This document shows, in pieces, positions 34,201 through 47,000 of a DNA stretch of 64,000 bases. The stretch is taken from assembly GCA_964017155.1 (NCBI GenBank), contig OZ024865.1, positions 39,461,426-39,525,425 of the forward strand, read 5' to 3'. A model generated the notes under the pieces. It was not told the DNA's origin and did not search any database. It was given only the letters and a program-made list of their open reading frames with translations. Numbering within the stretch: position 1 is the first letter of the stretch; each line of letters starts with the position of its first letter. The translations under genes were made by a program, and so were the position numbers. The DNA comes from Oasisia sp. SBJ-2009. Lineage: Eukaryota > Annelida > Polychaeta > Sabellida > Siboglinidae.

Positions 34201-37200
34201 TGTCAGCTCCATCACGGCAACTAGTGAAGTTTATTTATAGATAAGCCTCTCCATTACATGGGCTTTCTTGTGGTACCAAATAAATCCGCCATGCGTTGGG
34301 GGAAACCCAAAGAATGCGAAATAACCAGTGCGATTTATTGGTTCTGTTTTACGAAATTCAAGCGTGAAATGTTACGTAGTGTGTCTAAAAAGGCTATAAA
34401 ATGTACTAAGTAATAATATAAACGAGAAATAAGCATTGCCAATTGACCAAAAAGATACCAAAGTATACTTTGGTGACAAAAATTGAACATCGTCGAAAAT
34501 CATCATATACTTCGGTGCTCTATCATTTATGACATTGTAAACAAGATTCAATTTGAGTTGTTTAACTCGTAACTCCACTGGTAGCATATTCACCAATCTA
34601 AACTCTCTCAAACCGATGTGGGTTCTGGCTGGTGCATTTAAGAGGAAACGGATTACATTGTTCTGGGTACAATGTAGTCTGGATTTGTATTTCTTGGTTA
34701 AACCAGAGAACCATGATGAACAAGCATAGTCAAAATGGCATTGTATCAGAGCTGTAACAAGTACATTTATTTTGTACTTGAGTAAAAGTAAAAGTAACCC
34801 TAGAAAAAGCTACTCAAGTAAAGGTAAAAGTACTTCTAAAATAATGTACTTGAAGTACAAGTCAAAAGTAAAAATATGTACTTGAAGTAAACACAAAAGT
34901 ACTTTTCTTCTGAAACTAGTTCTCACTGTTGTGAATAAAACAAAACATTCACAATTATAATTTAGTGTGTACACGCTATGCATAAAATGTAATATTTAAA
35001 TTTAAGAACTATAATGATGCAGACAATACTGCGTAGGCCAACTAGGCCTACAAGCTGTATATACACCATGCTTTATTAATTATAGGCCCACAGCAACCAT
35101 CGTATTCATAAGTTGAACTAGAAGTAATTCACGTTGTCATAGGGGTGTTACATCTTTCTTAAAACGTTCTTATCATCGTGGGTTATAGATGGATGTATGA
35201 TTAATTTTATCCTGTGTTACTTGAAGGAGGCATTCGGTCTAGATGAATACTTATAATAACGTGTCTTTTGAAATATGTCTTCATTTGTAATAATTACTAA
35301 TTGTAACATTTATAAAAAACTTTAGTTAAATTAAACAGTTACAAACACTGATCTATATTAAAAATAAATAGAAATTATAAAGATGCGGTTCCACAAGACC
35401 GGCAGGTTTGCGGTTGGCGATAACAGGGAGCCTTCGATATATATAGCATGTGCAGTCCACAGTGAACATCTAAAGCTAATCAACTGTGTCAACAATGTGC
35501 AAGACACAAGAAGACAAGTAAGGCAGCTGTTTTTCATGTCTACTCAATGCAAGGCTTTAAATAATCTCAGGGCCAATGCCATTCATGGGCATTGTTGTCG
35601 TAGAGGCCCATTCAGGAAGTCTTGTAACACTCAGTTCAGGCTCAGCAGCACTGCAGACATTACCTTGCTTCCGACAGGTGCTTTTAGGACATTTGCAAAT
35701 TTAACAAAGAAATTATGAGTACTTCACTACATTTAGATAAAGTACACATATTTTGTACTTCGCTACAAGTAAAAGTACTTCCAAAAAAATGTACTTCGTT
35801 ACTCAAGAAAAGTAAACTTTTCTACTTAAGTAAAGTAACGAAGTAAAAGTACTTCGTTACATTACGGCTCTGCATTGTATTAATGCTGAGGTAAGACGTT
35901 TTCATGTTGACTTTTTTGTATGTCTATACAACAATTTTAATTTGGCATTTGATTTACAGATAATCTTGTCAGCCACTCTTTCTCCAGTTAATGACTGATC
36001 TAGGTCTATGCCTAGGTATTTAACATGGGTTTGACATGCCAATGTCGTACCAGCACATCTCACCTGGATGGAACTACACGTGTTACGTTTACGTTTCCAG
36101 CCAAAAAGAATTGACTCAGTTTTCCCTAGATGGAGGGACAATTTGTTATTGATTAACCACTCTCTGGCTGCCTCGAGTTCTGAAGAAAGACTTTCTTGAA
36201 TCAGTTGGGTGTCTTTACCCGAGACTAAAAGAGCTGAATCATCAGCATACAAAAGTAGTTTGCAGCGAACAGCTGTGTAAATATCATTAATATATATTAG
36301 AAATAATAACGGTCCGAGAAATTGAACCACAGGTGACAGTCATCGGATTAGAGGTGGCTTCACCGATTTCAACTAATTGTTGACGTCCATATAAATATGA
36401 TTTAAACCAGGCTATAGCACATTTGATGAAGTCATATTGCTTCCAGTTCTTGAAGCATAATCTTATGATTTACCGTATCAAATGCCTTCTGAAGGTCAAG
36501 TAGCATCATGCCTATATAATTACCTTTATCTTGCTCTTGTTTTATGAAGTCAGTGAGATATATTAAACATGTTTCAGTAGAATAAGAGGATCTAAAGCCT
36601 GACTGATGTTCATGCAGTAACTGATGTGTTTGGAGATATGCATTTAATTGTTGATAGACTATCCTCTCAAACAATTTTGAGAGCGTATTTAAAATAGAGA
36701 TCGGTCTGTAATTACCGGCTTCCAATTTACTATTCTTTTTATAAATGGGCATCACCTAAAGTAGCAGATTTTCTGGGATTTCGCCAGTGGACAATGATGA
36801 ATTTAAAATATGTGTCAAAGGTGACACAATGAGCTTGGCACCATCCTTAATGAATCTGGGTGACACTAGGTCCAAACCAGTTGCCTTGCTCGAGTTCAAT
36901 TTACATAAAATACTGAGTACGTTGTTCTCACTGACTTCATTAAAACAGAAGCTATTGCTAGTTACACCCAGTGACCTGTAGAAATCTTGAAAATGTTCGC
37001 TTTCATATTTACCATTACTTGGTGGAAGTTGGTCAACCAGTGTTGAGGCTACATTAGTAAAGTAGTTATTAAAATGTTTGGATACTAGTGAGTTGTCAAA
37101 ACATATGTTATTATCAATGTTTAAACCTATGCTTCCTGGCTTACAGTTACACTGAGTCGAAGTTCCGAGGCTTTTCACCATAGCTCTCTGGCAATTTGAA

Positions 37201-39422
37201 GACAACCGAATTTGTTTATTGACTCTGATAAATCGATCAACCTTTTTGTATATGCACCTCTGTGTTTGGTTTTTAAAGATTTACTTTGATAGGCGCAACA
37301 GAAGCGAATTCTTACTAGTATTATCATATTACTTAAATTATTTAATCAGATAAACCATCGTAAAGCACCCCAGAACAATGATTTGGGTTGGGTACTCAGG
37401 GCTTTATGCAGGATAAAATTATTGCCAGTCATACATGTTTTGGTGGATACATGGATGTTAACTGTTAGCCTAGTTAGATGTGCCTGATGACCTGAAATGG
37501 GCTACAAACACACATATGACACCATTTACACTCACTTTCAAGGCATAACTAACAATATCTATGGTTTTGGAAGACCTTTTTTGCTCCTTTATTTTAGACC
37601 CGTCCACCCATATTTCTGCCCGTCCATATTCGTTTTTACCCGTCCCAATGACGGGTGGACATAAAGCTATGCAGATACTATAATTTATAAAAACTAAATT
37701 ATTGTCATAATGTCATTACTTTGATGAGTTCACTTGTTGTCATTGCAGGTATGTCCGACTGGTGGCGGAACAGGCAGAGGACATGTGGCACGCCTACAAC
37801 CTGGTGGCCGTTCATGACTCCCTACGTGCGTCAACTATCAGGTCCGTGTACTAGTGTCAACCACTTGGCAATCAGTTTCACCTTCGTCATCAGTCATCAG
37901 TTCTAGTTGTTTCCAGCACTCGGCAACGTTCTATTAACTGACTAGTCTGTATATGTTGTGGTTACAACCTATGATCTCATGAGGTCTCATTTAACTAGTC
38001 AGCCTTTTTCAGAACATCTACGCCTATCCGACCTTTCCATGTTGGCACTGAGGGTGGTCACTGCCAGGGTGCTTGTCGTCCTCTATGGTTCTTTTACGTC
38101 CCAAATTGAGACGGGACCGACATTAACGTGATTCTCCGATTCACGGGGGATACGCAGTCCCCAATGTTGAGAGCCAGATTTTTACATCAAACATATCACA
38201 ACTGCCGGTGCCGGGATCGAACCAGCGCCGCCGGCGTGACAGGCGGATGTGGTAACCACTACACCACCCACGCTCTCTCTAAGTATATCAGTCATCACAA
38301 GAACCGGTCGCCGCTCACACAACACTCCTGTTCTAAAAGAGCGTCACTGGCTTCCAGTCCACCGCCGAATACAGTATAAGATCTTGTCACACACCTATCG
38401 TGCGATACACCACCAATCGCCAGTCTACCTGAGTGGTCTACTATCCATCTACAGACCTACATGCTCTCTATGGTCAGAATCAACCATCCTGTTGACTGTG
38501 CCACGAACCCGAACTGTAACATATGGAGACAGAACGTTTACGAAAGCGACGGCAACTCTATGGAACAGTTTGCCTGTTAACATCAGAAATAGCGATAGCT
38601 GCATCAAATTTCAAAGGCAACAAAAGACATTTCTGTTATTATTATTAATGTATTACTTAATTATTTATTGCACTGATACTTTTTAGGTTTACTATCCTTG
38701 TGTAGAATTGTATTTTTACTCTTTAATTCAGTTTACGACTATTTGTTGTTTAGCTTTTAAATTATTTAACTGAATATTGTAATGTTTTAATTTCTCGGTA
38801 GATTTCATTATTATTATTGTACTGTAAAGCGCCTTATAAATATTGTATATTATTTAATATTTTGACCAAACCGATCGCTAATCGATTGTATAACCGGTTA
38901 CTTGACAGCCATTAAGGAATGTTTGCATGTCACTTGGCAGTAGTAATGTGACCCATCCATAGAAGTTGACTTTTAAAAGCAGTTTGGTGAAAATTGTATA
39001 ATAAAAACCAATTTCAACATATAAATTTGTCAAATGGTCCCACAAGTTTTTAACATTCAATGGCATTAATATAAATAGTGCATTGCCTGCGTCTGCAAAA
39101 TGACATTTCCATACAGCACACATGTAGCAGTTTTGAATCATATATGGCAACTCATTTTTGCAACCCTAAAAAGTCAACCTGATTTCCACCATTTTGTGAA
39201 AGCCTATATTTCACTGAACACAAATTTGTATGTCATCAAAATGATTTTCAATCACACAATATACCAGTCAGCAGGCCGTTTTGCAGGATAACATTATTGC
39301 CAGTCACACATGTTTTGGTGGACACATGGATGTTAACTGTTGAGCTAGTTTAGAAATATTCAAATGTGCCTGACGACCTGAAATGGGCTACAAACACACA
39401 TATGACACCATTTACACTCACT

Positions 39423-39458
<36 letters not shown>

Positions 39459-41988
39459 TTTTAGAAGACCTTTATTTTTTACTTTTTTGCCCATCGACCC
39501 ATATTTCTACCCGTCCATATTCGTTTATACCCGTCCAAATGATGGGTGGACAGGTCTCTACATAAAGCTATGGCAGTGAGTTAATTGTTCAGAGGCGTGA
39601 ATAGACCAGTAATCAACATATGCAGTAAATCAGAACAACTATTGGGTGTTGGCTGTGTACTTTCAAAAATACCTCTCTGTCGTGATGATGAACCAATAGG
39701 GCGTTTAAGTCTCGCACACGAAAACGAGGTTGTGGGCAGGAAGTCCATATTCTCCATGTTAACTTATAGGACTTTGTTTTGTTTTTGGTTGTACATAATA
39801 ATCGAACTGTTCCCAAAAAGCGTATTTCAGTTATGTTGTCCGAAGGATTATTACAGTCAGAAGCAGTGGAACACTTTGCCGGTGACAATGATCACAGAAA
39901 TCATGAATTTTAATCGATTATTATGGTGGTTGCCATGGCATTAGTGGCAAGTACTTGTGTTTGGCGATTTTGACTAATAATGAAGAGTCATTTTTTGCGC
40001 AGTACAACCTGTTTGGAGCAAACATACACATGTGTTATGATTATGTGCATTTAGACAACTTGTCAGATATAAGTGCTTATCAAAACCAAAACGTGTTCTT
40101 GTGTCCAGTCCCCAATGAGCTCCAGCCACGCGCAGTCTCGCCGTGTATCGTGACCTACTTACAGGCCCTATGAGCTCACCTGTCAGTGTTCCTGTTGTTT
40201 AGGAAGGTGCAGACAGAGAGCGCCACTGGTAGCACATCGAGCAACAAAATTCGCACGACATTGACAATTACGGTTGAGGCGATCGACTTTGATACACAAG
40301 CGTGCGTTCTTCGGGTGAAAGGGCGTAACATCGAGGAAAACCAATATGTAAAGGTTTGTCATCTTTGTTGCTGTCTCTCGGAACTAACTGCCACGTCTTA
40401 AAACTACATATCTTGTCTTTAAAAAAATTGCAATGTATTAAAGCGATGTGGTCCATTCGTGGCTTTTTATTTTTATTGCAAAATCATGTTAATCAGTATA
40501 AGTTATAACTATTATAGTGTCCTGGCTGTCAATAAATGTTTTATCGAAACAGAACTGACTTTGTTACACGTCTCCCAGAGAAGTTGAGACGGCGTTTGAG
40601 TGAACAGGTCTGTCAGGGAAGTAAAGTGTAAAGTCCTGAGGACTGTATACTGCGCTATATAAGAACTTACTTTTTTACCAGTACACTGTAGTGTGTTCTG
40701 TCCCATATTGTACTGATGTTGTGTTGTGTTTTCAGATGGGGGCATATCACACTTTGGATCTGGAGTTGAATCGCACGTTCACACTCGCAAAACACGAGTG
40801 GGATAGTGTCGCACTCGAACGAATCGGTAAGTCCGTGCTGCTTTCGATCTCGGTGCTGCCCCTATGGTTGAATGTAGAAAACAGTCAAAGTGAAAAAATC
40901 ACCACCTTAAATTGATATACTTAGGGTTTTGTGTATTTGCAGATGAGCAGAAATATTTATCAAATACATCTAGGTGACTGGTTGTCTTAATTGTTAGCAT
41001 TAAACCATTTGACATATTCATTGTATCGGTATGATGACTGGTTGTCTTAATTGTTAGCATTAAACCATTTGACATATGCATTGTATTGGAATGATGACTG
41101 GTTGTCTTAATTGTTAGCATTAAACCATTTGACATGTCCATTGTATCGGTATGATGACTGGTTGTCTTAATTGTTAGCATTAAACCATTTGACATGTCCA
41201 TTGTATTGGAATGATGACTGGTTGTCTTAATTGTTAGCATTAAACCATTTGACATATGCATTGTATCGGTATGATGACTGGTTGTCTTAATTGTTAGCAT
41301 TAAACCATTTGACATATGCATTGTATTGGAATGATGACTGGTTGTCTTAATTGTTAGCATTAAACCATTTGACATGTCCATTGTATCGGTATGATGACTG
41401 GTTGTCTTAATTGTTAGCATTAAACCATTTGACATGTCCATTGTATCGGTATGATGACTGGTTGTCTTAATTGTTAGCATTAAACCATTTGACCTATCCA
41501 TTGTATCGGTATGATGACTGGTTGTCTTAATTGTTAGCATTAAACCACTTGACATATTCATTGTATCGGTATGATGACTGGTTGTCTTAATTGTTAGCAT
41601 TAAACCATTTGACGTATTCATTGTATCGGTATGATGACTGGTCATATTAATTGGTAGCATTAAACCATTTGACATATTCATTCATTAGTGTGATGAGTCA
41701 CCACTCGGTGGTCCGTATCAGACGGGAGAAGGAAACAGGAGCAACTTTGCTCACATGGTGGCAGCACTGTGGGACGGTCGGCCGTTAACAAAACATCGCT
41801 GGACTTATTTAATAATCATTTACAATAGCTGATTATGTTTAATGTTTATTTTATCTATTTGTTTATTTTCATATTCGTCTTAGCCTAGTGTTGGTCTTTA
41901 TATTAATTTCGGGTTATTATATTTTAAGGTAAAATAATAATACAACCTGCATGAACTTAATTATTTGACAAGTTCACATATATAAATG

Positions 41989-42031
<43 letters not shown>

Positions 42032-42081
42032 TAAGTAAACAAATAAAATAATACATTTGAATAATATGTATATATATTATG

Positions 42082-42167
<86 letters not shown>

Positions 42168-42230
42168 TATGCATATGCATATACATATACATATTATTCA
42201 AATGTATTAGTTTATTTGTTTACTTATATA

Positions 42231-42288
<58 letters not shown>

Positions 42289-43254
42289 AAATTGTCAAAT
42301 AATTAAGATCAACATATTATTAAATTATATTGTGTTGTTTTTATTCAGATGTATTTATTTATTTACTTACTTAGTTAATTTACTCTTATTTTCCCCTACA
42401 AAAACTCAGTGTAAAGCACTGTGAACAGCATTGTCGATGGCGCTCAACCAGATAGGTATCATTATGCGTGTGCGTGTTGTTTATGGTGTGTTGGGTTGTG
42501 TTGTGTTGTCAGAGTTGGCGTGTGACGTCACACAGCATGCGGACGTGGCCGCCGTGGTCATGCAGGAGGGGCTCGCACACGTGTGCCTCGTCACGCCGAG
42601 CATGACTCTAGTGCGCAGCAAGATAGAGACGACAATCCCCCGCAAACGCAAGGGTCTCTGTTCACAGCACGACAAGGTCAGTTGCGTCAAAGGTCATGTA
42701 AGATTATCTGTTGTTATCGGTTTTGGACTCTTGACTACGAGAACCCAGGTTCAAATCCTCCGCTGCCGTGTAAATGTTGGGCAAGTTTTTTTCAATCTAC
42801 ATCGCTCCAGTTCACTCTGCTGCATGAATGAGTACCTGGCTATATATAGTGGTGGATTTTTGTGTACAGATAGCCTCATTGCAGTGTGGCTGGATGCTTT
42901 TGAGAGAAGCTGAGATGGTGTTTGATTGAACAGACCTGCCAGGGAGTGAATTGTAAAGTTCTTTGAGAAATCCCGATGATTGGACACTTACTGGTTTTCC
43001 TTTTTCAATTGGGATAAGCACAGTGATGGGGTCATTCGACCGTGACGTCACGTGAACAGACTGTGCTAGCTAGATACACTGGCGAAAGCCTCTTTGAAGG
43101 TATTCAGGATCCTGGAGATGCTCCAGATTAAATCACCATTTGTTCAACTTTTCAGAGTCTCACTCGGTTCTACGATCAGATCATTCAGGCAATCCTGCGA
43201 CACATCAACTTTGATGGTGAGTTATCACTTGAAGTTATATATACTGTATTTATA

Positions 43255-43316
<62 letters not shown>

Positions 43317-44044
43317 TATATATATAAATATATATACACTGAACAAAACTCTTATATAATGCTGTAACCAAGCCAGGTTGTGTGTGTGTGGGTGTGTGTG
43401 TGTGTGTGATAGTGGGTGTGTGTGTGTGTTGGGGTGAGTGTGTGTTGTGTGTGTGTGTATGTGTTGGGTATGCATGTGTGTGTTGGGTATGTGTGTGTGT
43501 GGGCATGTTTGTGGGCATGTGTGTGTGTTGGGTATGTGTGTGTGTTGGAGTGTGTGTGTGTCACTGTGTGTGGGTGTGTTTGCATGTGTGTGTCATTGTG
43601 TGTTTGCATGTGTGTGTCACTGTGTGTGTGTGTGTGTTGGGGGTATGTGTGTGTTTGCGTGTGTTGTGTGTGTGTGGGTATGTGTTGGGTATATTTGTGT
43701 ATTGGGTTTGGGTGTGTGTTGTGTGTGTGGGGGGGGTATGTTTGTGTGTTGGGTGTGTGTGTGTGTGTGTTGGAGTGTGTTTGCGTGTGTGTGTGTTGGG
43801 GTGTGTGTGTCACTGTGTGTGTCACTGTGTGGGTGTGTGTGGGTGTATGTGGGTATGGATATGTGTGTGTGTTGGGTGTATGTGGGTGTGGATATGTGTG
43901 TGTGTTGGGTGTGTGTGTTGGGGTGTGTTTGCGTGTGTGTGTGTGTGTTGGGGTGTGTGTGTGTGTTTGCATGTGTGTGTTTGCGTGTGTGTGTTTGCGT
44001 GTGTGTGTCACTGTGTGTGTGTGTGTGTTGGGTGTGTGTGTGTT

Positions 44045-44082
<38 letters not shown>

Positions 44083-47000
44083 GTTACTGCCTTCCTGTTG
44101 TGGTCAAACAGATCCTCCTCCTCAGATCTGTCAACTTTTAGTATACATTCACATGTAGTAGACATTTACTGTGTTCATGGTTGATCCAAATAAATTTTTG
44201 TATACTAAAACTACTAATAATAATAAGAACATAATAACTTCATACCCGTTTCAGGTAAGTCTATATAAAAAGCCCATACAAATAAATGTAAAACTTGTTA
44301 TGTGTCCAGTTGTGTGTACAGTTAATGTGTTGGTGTGTTTCAGTGGTCAAGTGTGTACTTGTCGCCAGTCCCGGGTTTGTCAAGGTAAGTCATGCCTCCT
44401 CACCTGAGCATATTTACCTGGCTCACTGAATTTCTCTCTTATACACCTGCACTAAAAAAGACCTAGGCCCAGTTTCACGGAGCGTACTTAAGACGTCGTA
44501 GCGGGCGATAACCCGTCGAAAGCCTAAAACTTTGTAAAGTTACACTAGTTGCATTTCACGAGTCTGCTCCATAGTTGCACTTAGCTGCATCATGTATTTA
44601 GTTAGCATAACTTTACGCCAGTTGAAATATTTACGGTATGCTTCCGACATGCCCACTCTCAACATATTTATTTTTAATGTTTATGCTGGATATCCTTTAA
44701 AATCATCATAGCTTCCCATTTGCTATACAAACGACAAAGGTGGCAGCTAGAAAGAAAAAGGGTGTTCAGATACAGCACAAATACAGGGATTCCCCACCGC
44801 GACCTAGTTAGGTCAATTCAAATTCGTTTTAGTTGTGCGAATGCTAAATTGGTCTCATGAAACCGGCCGCAAGCTGCATTGACTATTCGTTGTTAGCTGC
44901 GACCAGTAGACCGCGTAATTGTGCATAAAGTTACACGGCTTCATGAAACTGGGCCTTGTCATTTAGAGTTTATAATGCTATCCATATCAAGTCTGGCGTA
45001 GGGATAGCTTGAAATAGTTGAAACTAAAAGGATCTTTTGTTGTGGAGCAACTCACAAGTGAGGAACATATTGAAATAACAACAGTAAAATAATGCTGCTT
45101 CTTTGGGGCAAATATCCTCGAATATTGAGCTCGGTGGTGCAGCAAAACCAAAGAATTAAACACTCGCCAAAGTGTACTGTGTGAGAATGTTTGGGGCTGT
45201 TAAAAATATAAGGAGAAAAGAATAGAATTGCACCTGAATGTTTGTTTTGTGATAAGACAGTGTCTTCAAGACCAGCAGTCTTGTACAGTTCAAGGCAGTC
45301 TTGTACAGTTCAAGGCAGTCTTGTACAGTAAGTCCCCTGGCAAATGATAATTATCCTGTATTATCCAGTTTTTCATATGCAATTTCAAATCACGTTAGGA
45401 CTTCGCTATGTAGACCAATTTAAGTGAGTACATGTTTGCCTGTAAACACTGGTATCTGATGCAGTGTGTGGCTGGCTGGTTTCTTTCAGGATCAGTTCAA
45501 CGAGTACATGTTCCAACAAGCCACAAAGAACGACTATAAACTGCTCATCGACAACAAATCAAAATTTCTCCTAGTTCACTCATCCTCCGGCTTCAAACAC
45601 GCACTCGCAGGCAAGTACCAACACATACCAACTCAAGTACCAATACATACCAACTCAAGTACCAACACACATACCAACTCAAGTACCAACACACATACCA
45701 ACTCAAGTACCAACACACATACCAACTCAAGTACCAACACACATACCAACTCAAGTACAAACACACATACCAACTCAAGTACCAACACATACCAACTCAA
45801 GTACCAACACATACCAACTCCAAGTACAAACACATACCAACTCAAGTACAAACACACATACCAGCTCAAGTACAAACACATACCAACTCAAGTACCAACA
45901 CATGCCAACTCAAGTACCAACACACATACCAACTCAAGTACCAACACACATACCAACTCAAGTACCAACACACATACCAACTCAATTACCAACACACATA
46001 CCAACTCAATTACCAACACACATACCAACTCAAGTACCAACACATACCAACTCAAGTACCAACACATACCAACTCCAAGTACAAACACATACCAACTCAA
46101 GTACAAACACACATACCAGCTCAAGTACAAACACATACCAACTCAAGTACAAACACACATACCAGCTCAAGTACAAACACATACCAACTCAAGTACCAAC
46201 ACATACCAACTCAAGTACCAACACACATACCAACTCAATTACCAACACACATACCAACTCAAGTACCAACACACATACCAACTCAATTACCAACACACAT
46301 ACCAACTCAAGTACCAACACACATACCAACTCAATTACCAACACACATACCAACTCAAGTACCAACACATACCAACTCAAGTACCAACACCCATACCAAC
46401 TCAATTACCAACACACATACCAACTCAAGTACCAACACACATACCAACTCAAGTACCAACACACATACCAACTCAATTACCAACACACATACCAACTCAA
46501 GTACCAACACACATACCAACTCAAGTACCAACACCCATACCAACTCAATTACCAACACACATACCAACTCAAGTACCAACACACATACCAACTCAAGTAC
46601 CAACACACATACCAACTCAATTACCAACACACATACCAACTCAATTACCAACACACATACCAACTCACGTACCAACACACATACCAACCCAAGTACAAAC
46701 ACACATACCAAATTGACTCATTCATATACCAACTGAAGTACCAACTAGTACAACTCAAGTACCAATTGAAGTGTCAAATTTGTATACCAAAACAAGTACC
46801 ATTTAGTATTCTAACTCAAGTACCGACTCAGATACCAACTCATATAACTACTAGTATCTCAACTCAAGTTCTGGGTCAAATATCAACTCATTTATATACC
46901 AACTCACGTTCCAACTAATATTTCAACTTAAATATTGAGTCAAGTACTAACATATTCACTTACCAACTCAAATACCAACTTGTATTTGAACTCAAGTACT

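Noticed and set aside
38205..38277. Possible tRNA-Asp gene
   Set aside because: The anticodon region resembles tRNA-Asp, but the acceptor stem does not pair and a SINE body follows.
40899..41681. 260-codon minus-strand ORF with a 20-residue repeat
   Set aside because: It is the 60 bp minisatellite of pelota intron 4 read on the opposite strand; no start context, domain or splice evidence supports it.
43352..44165. Several Thr/His- or Val/Cys-rich ORFs of 180-260 codons
   Set aside because: They are translations of TG/CA microsatellite sequence.
45611..45620. Alternative GT donor for pelota exon 8 at 45615
   Set aside because: It would add four bases and shift the frame into exon 9, losing the conserved C-terminal domain.
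45466..46918. 416- and 338-codon Thr/Gln/Asn-rich ORFs
   Set aside because: They read through pelota exon 8 into the intron 8 minisatellite. The repeat unit simply lacks stops; the spliced pelota product requires the GC-AG intron.
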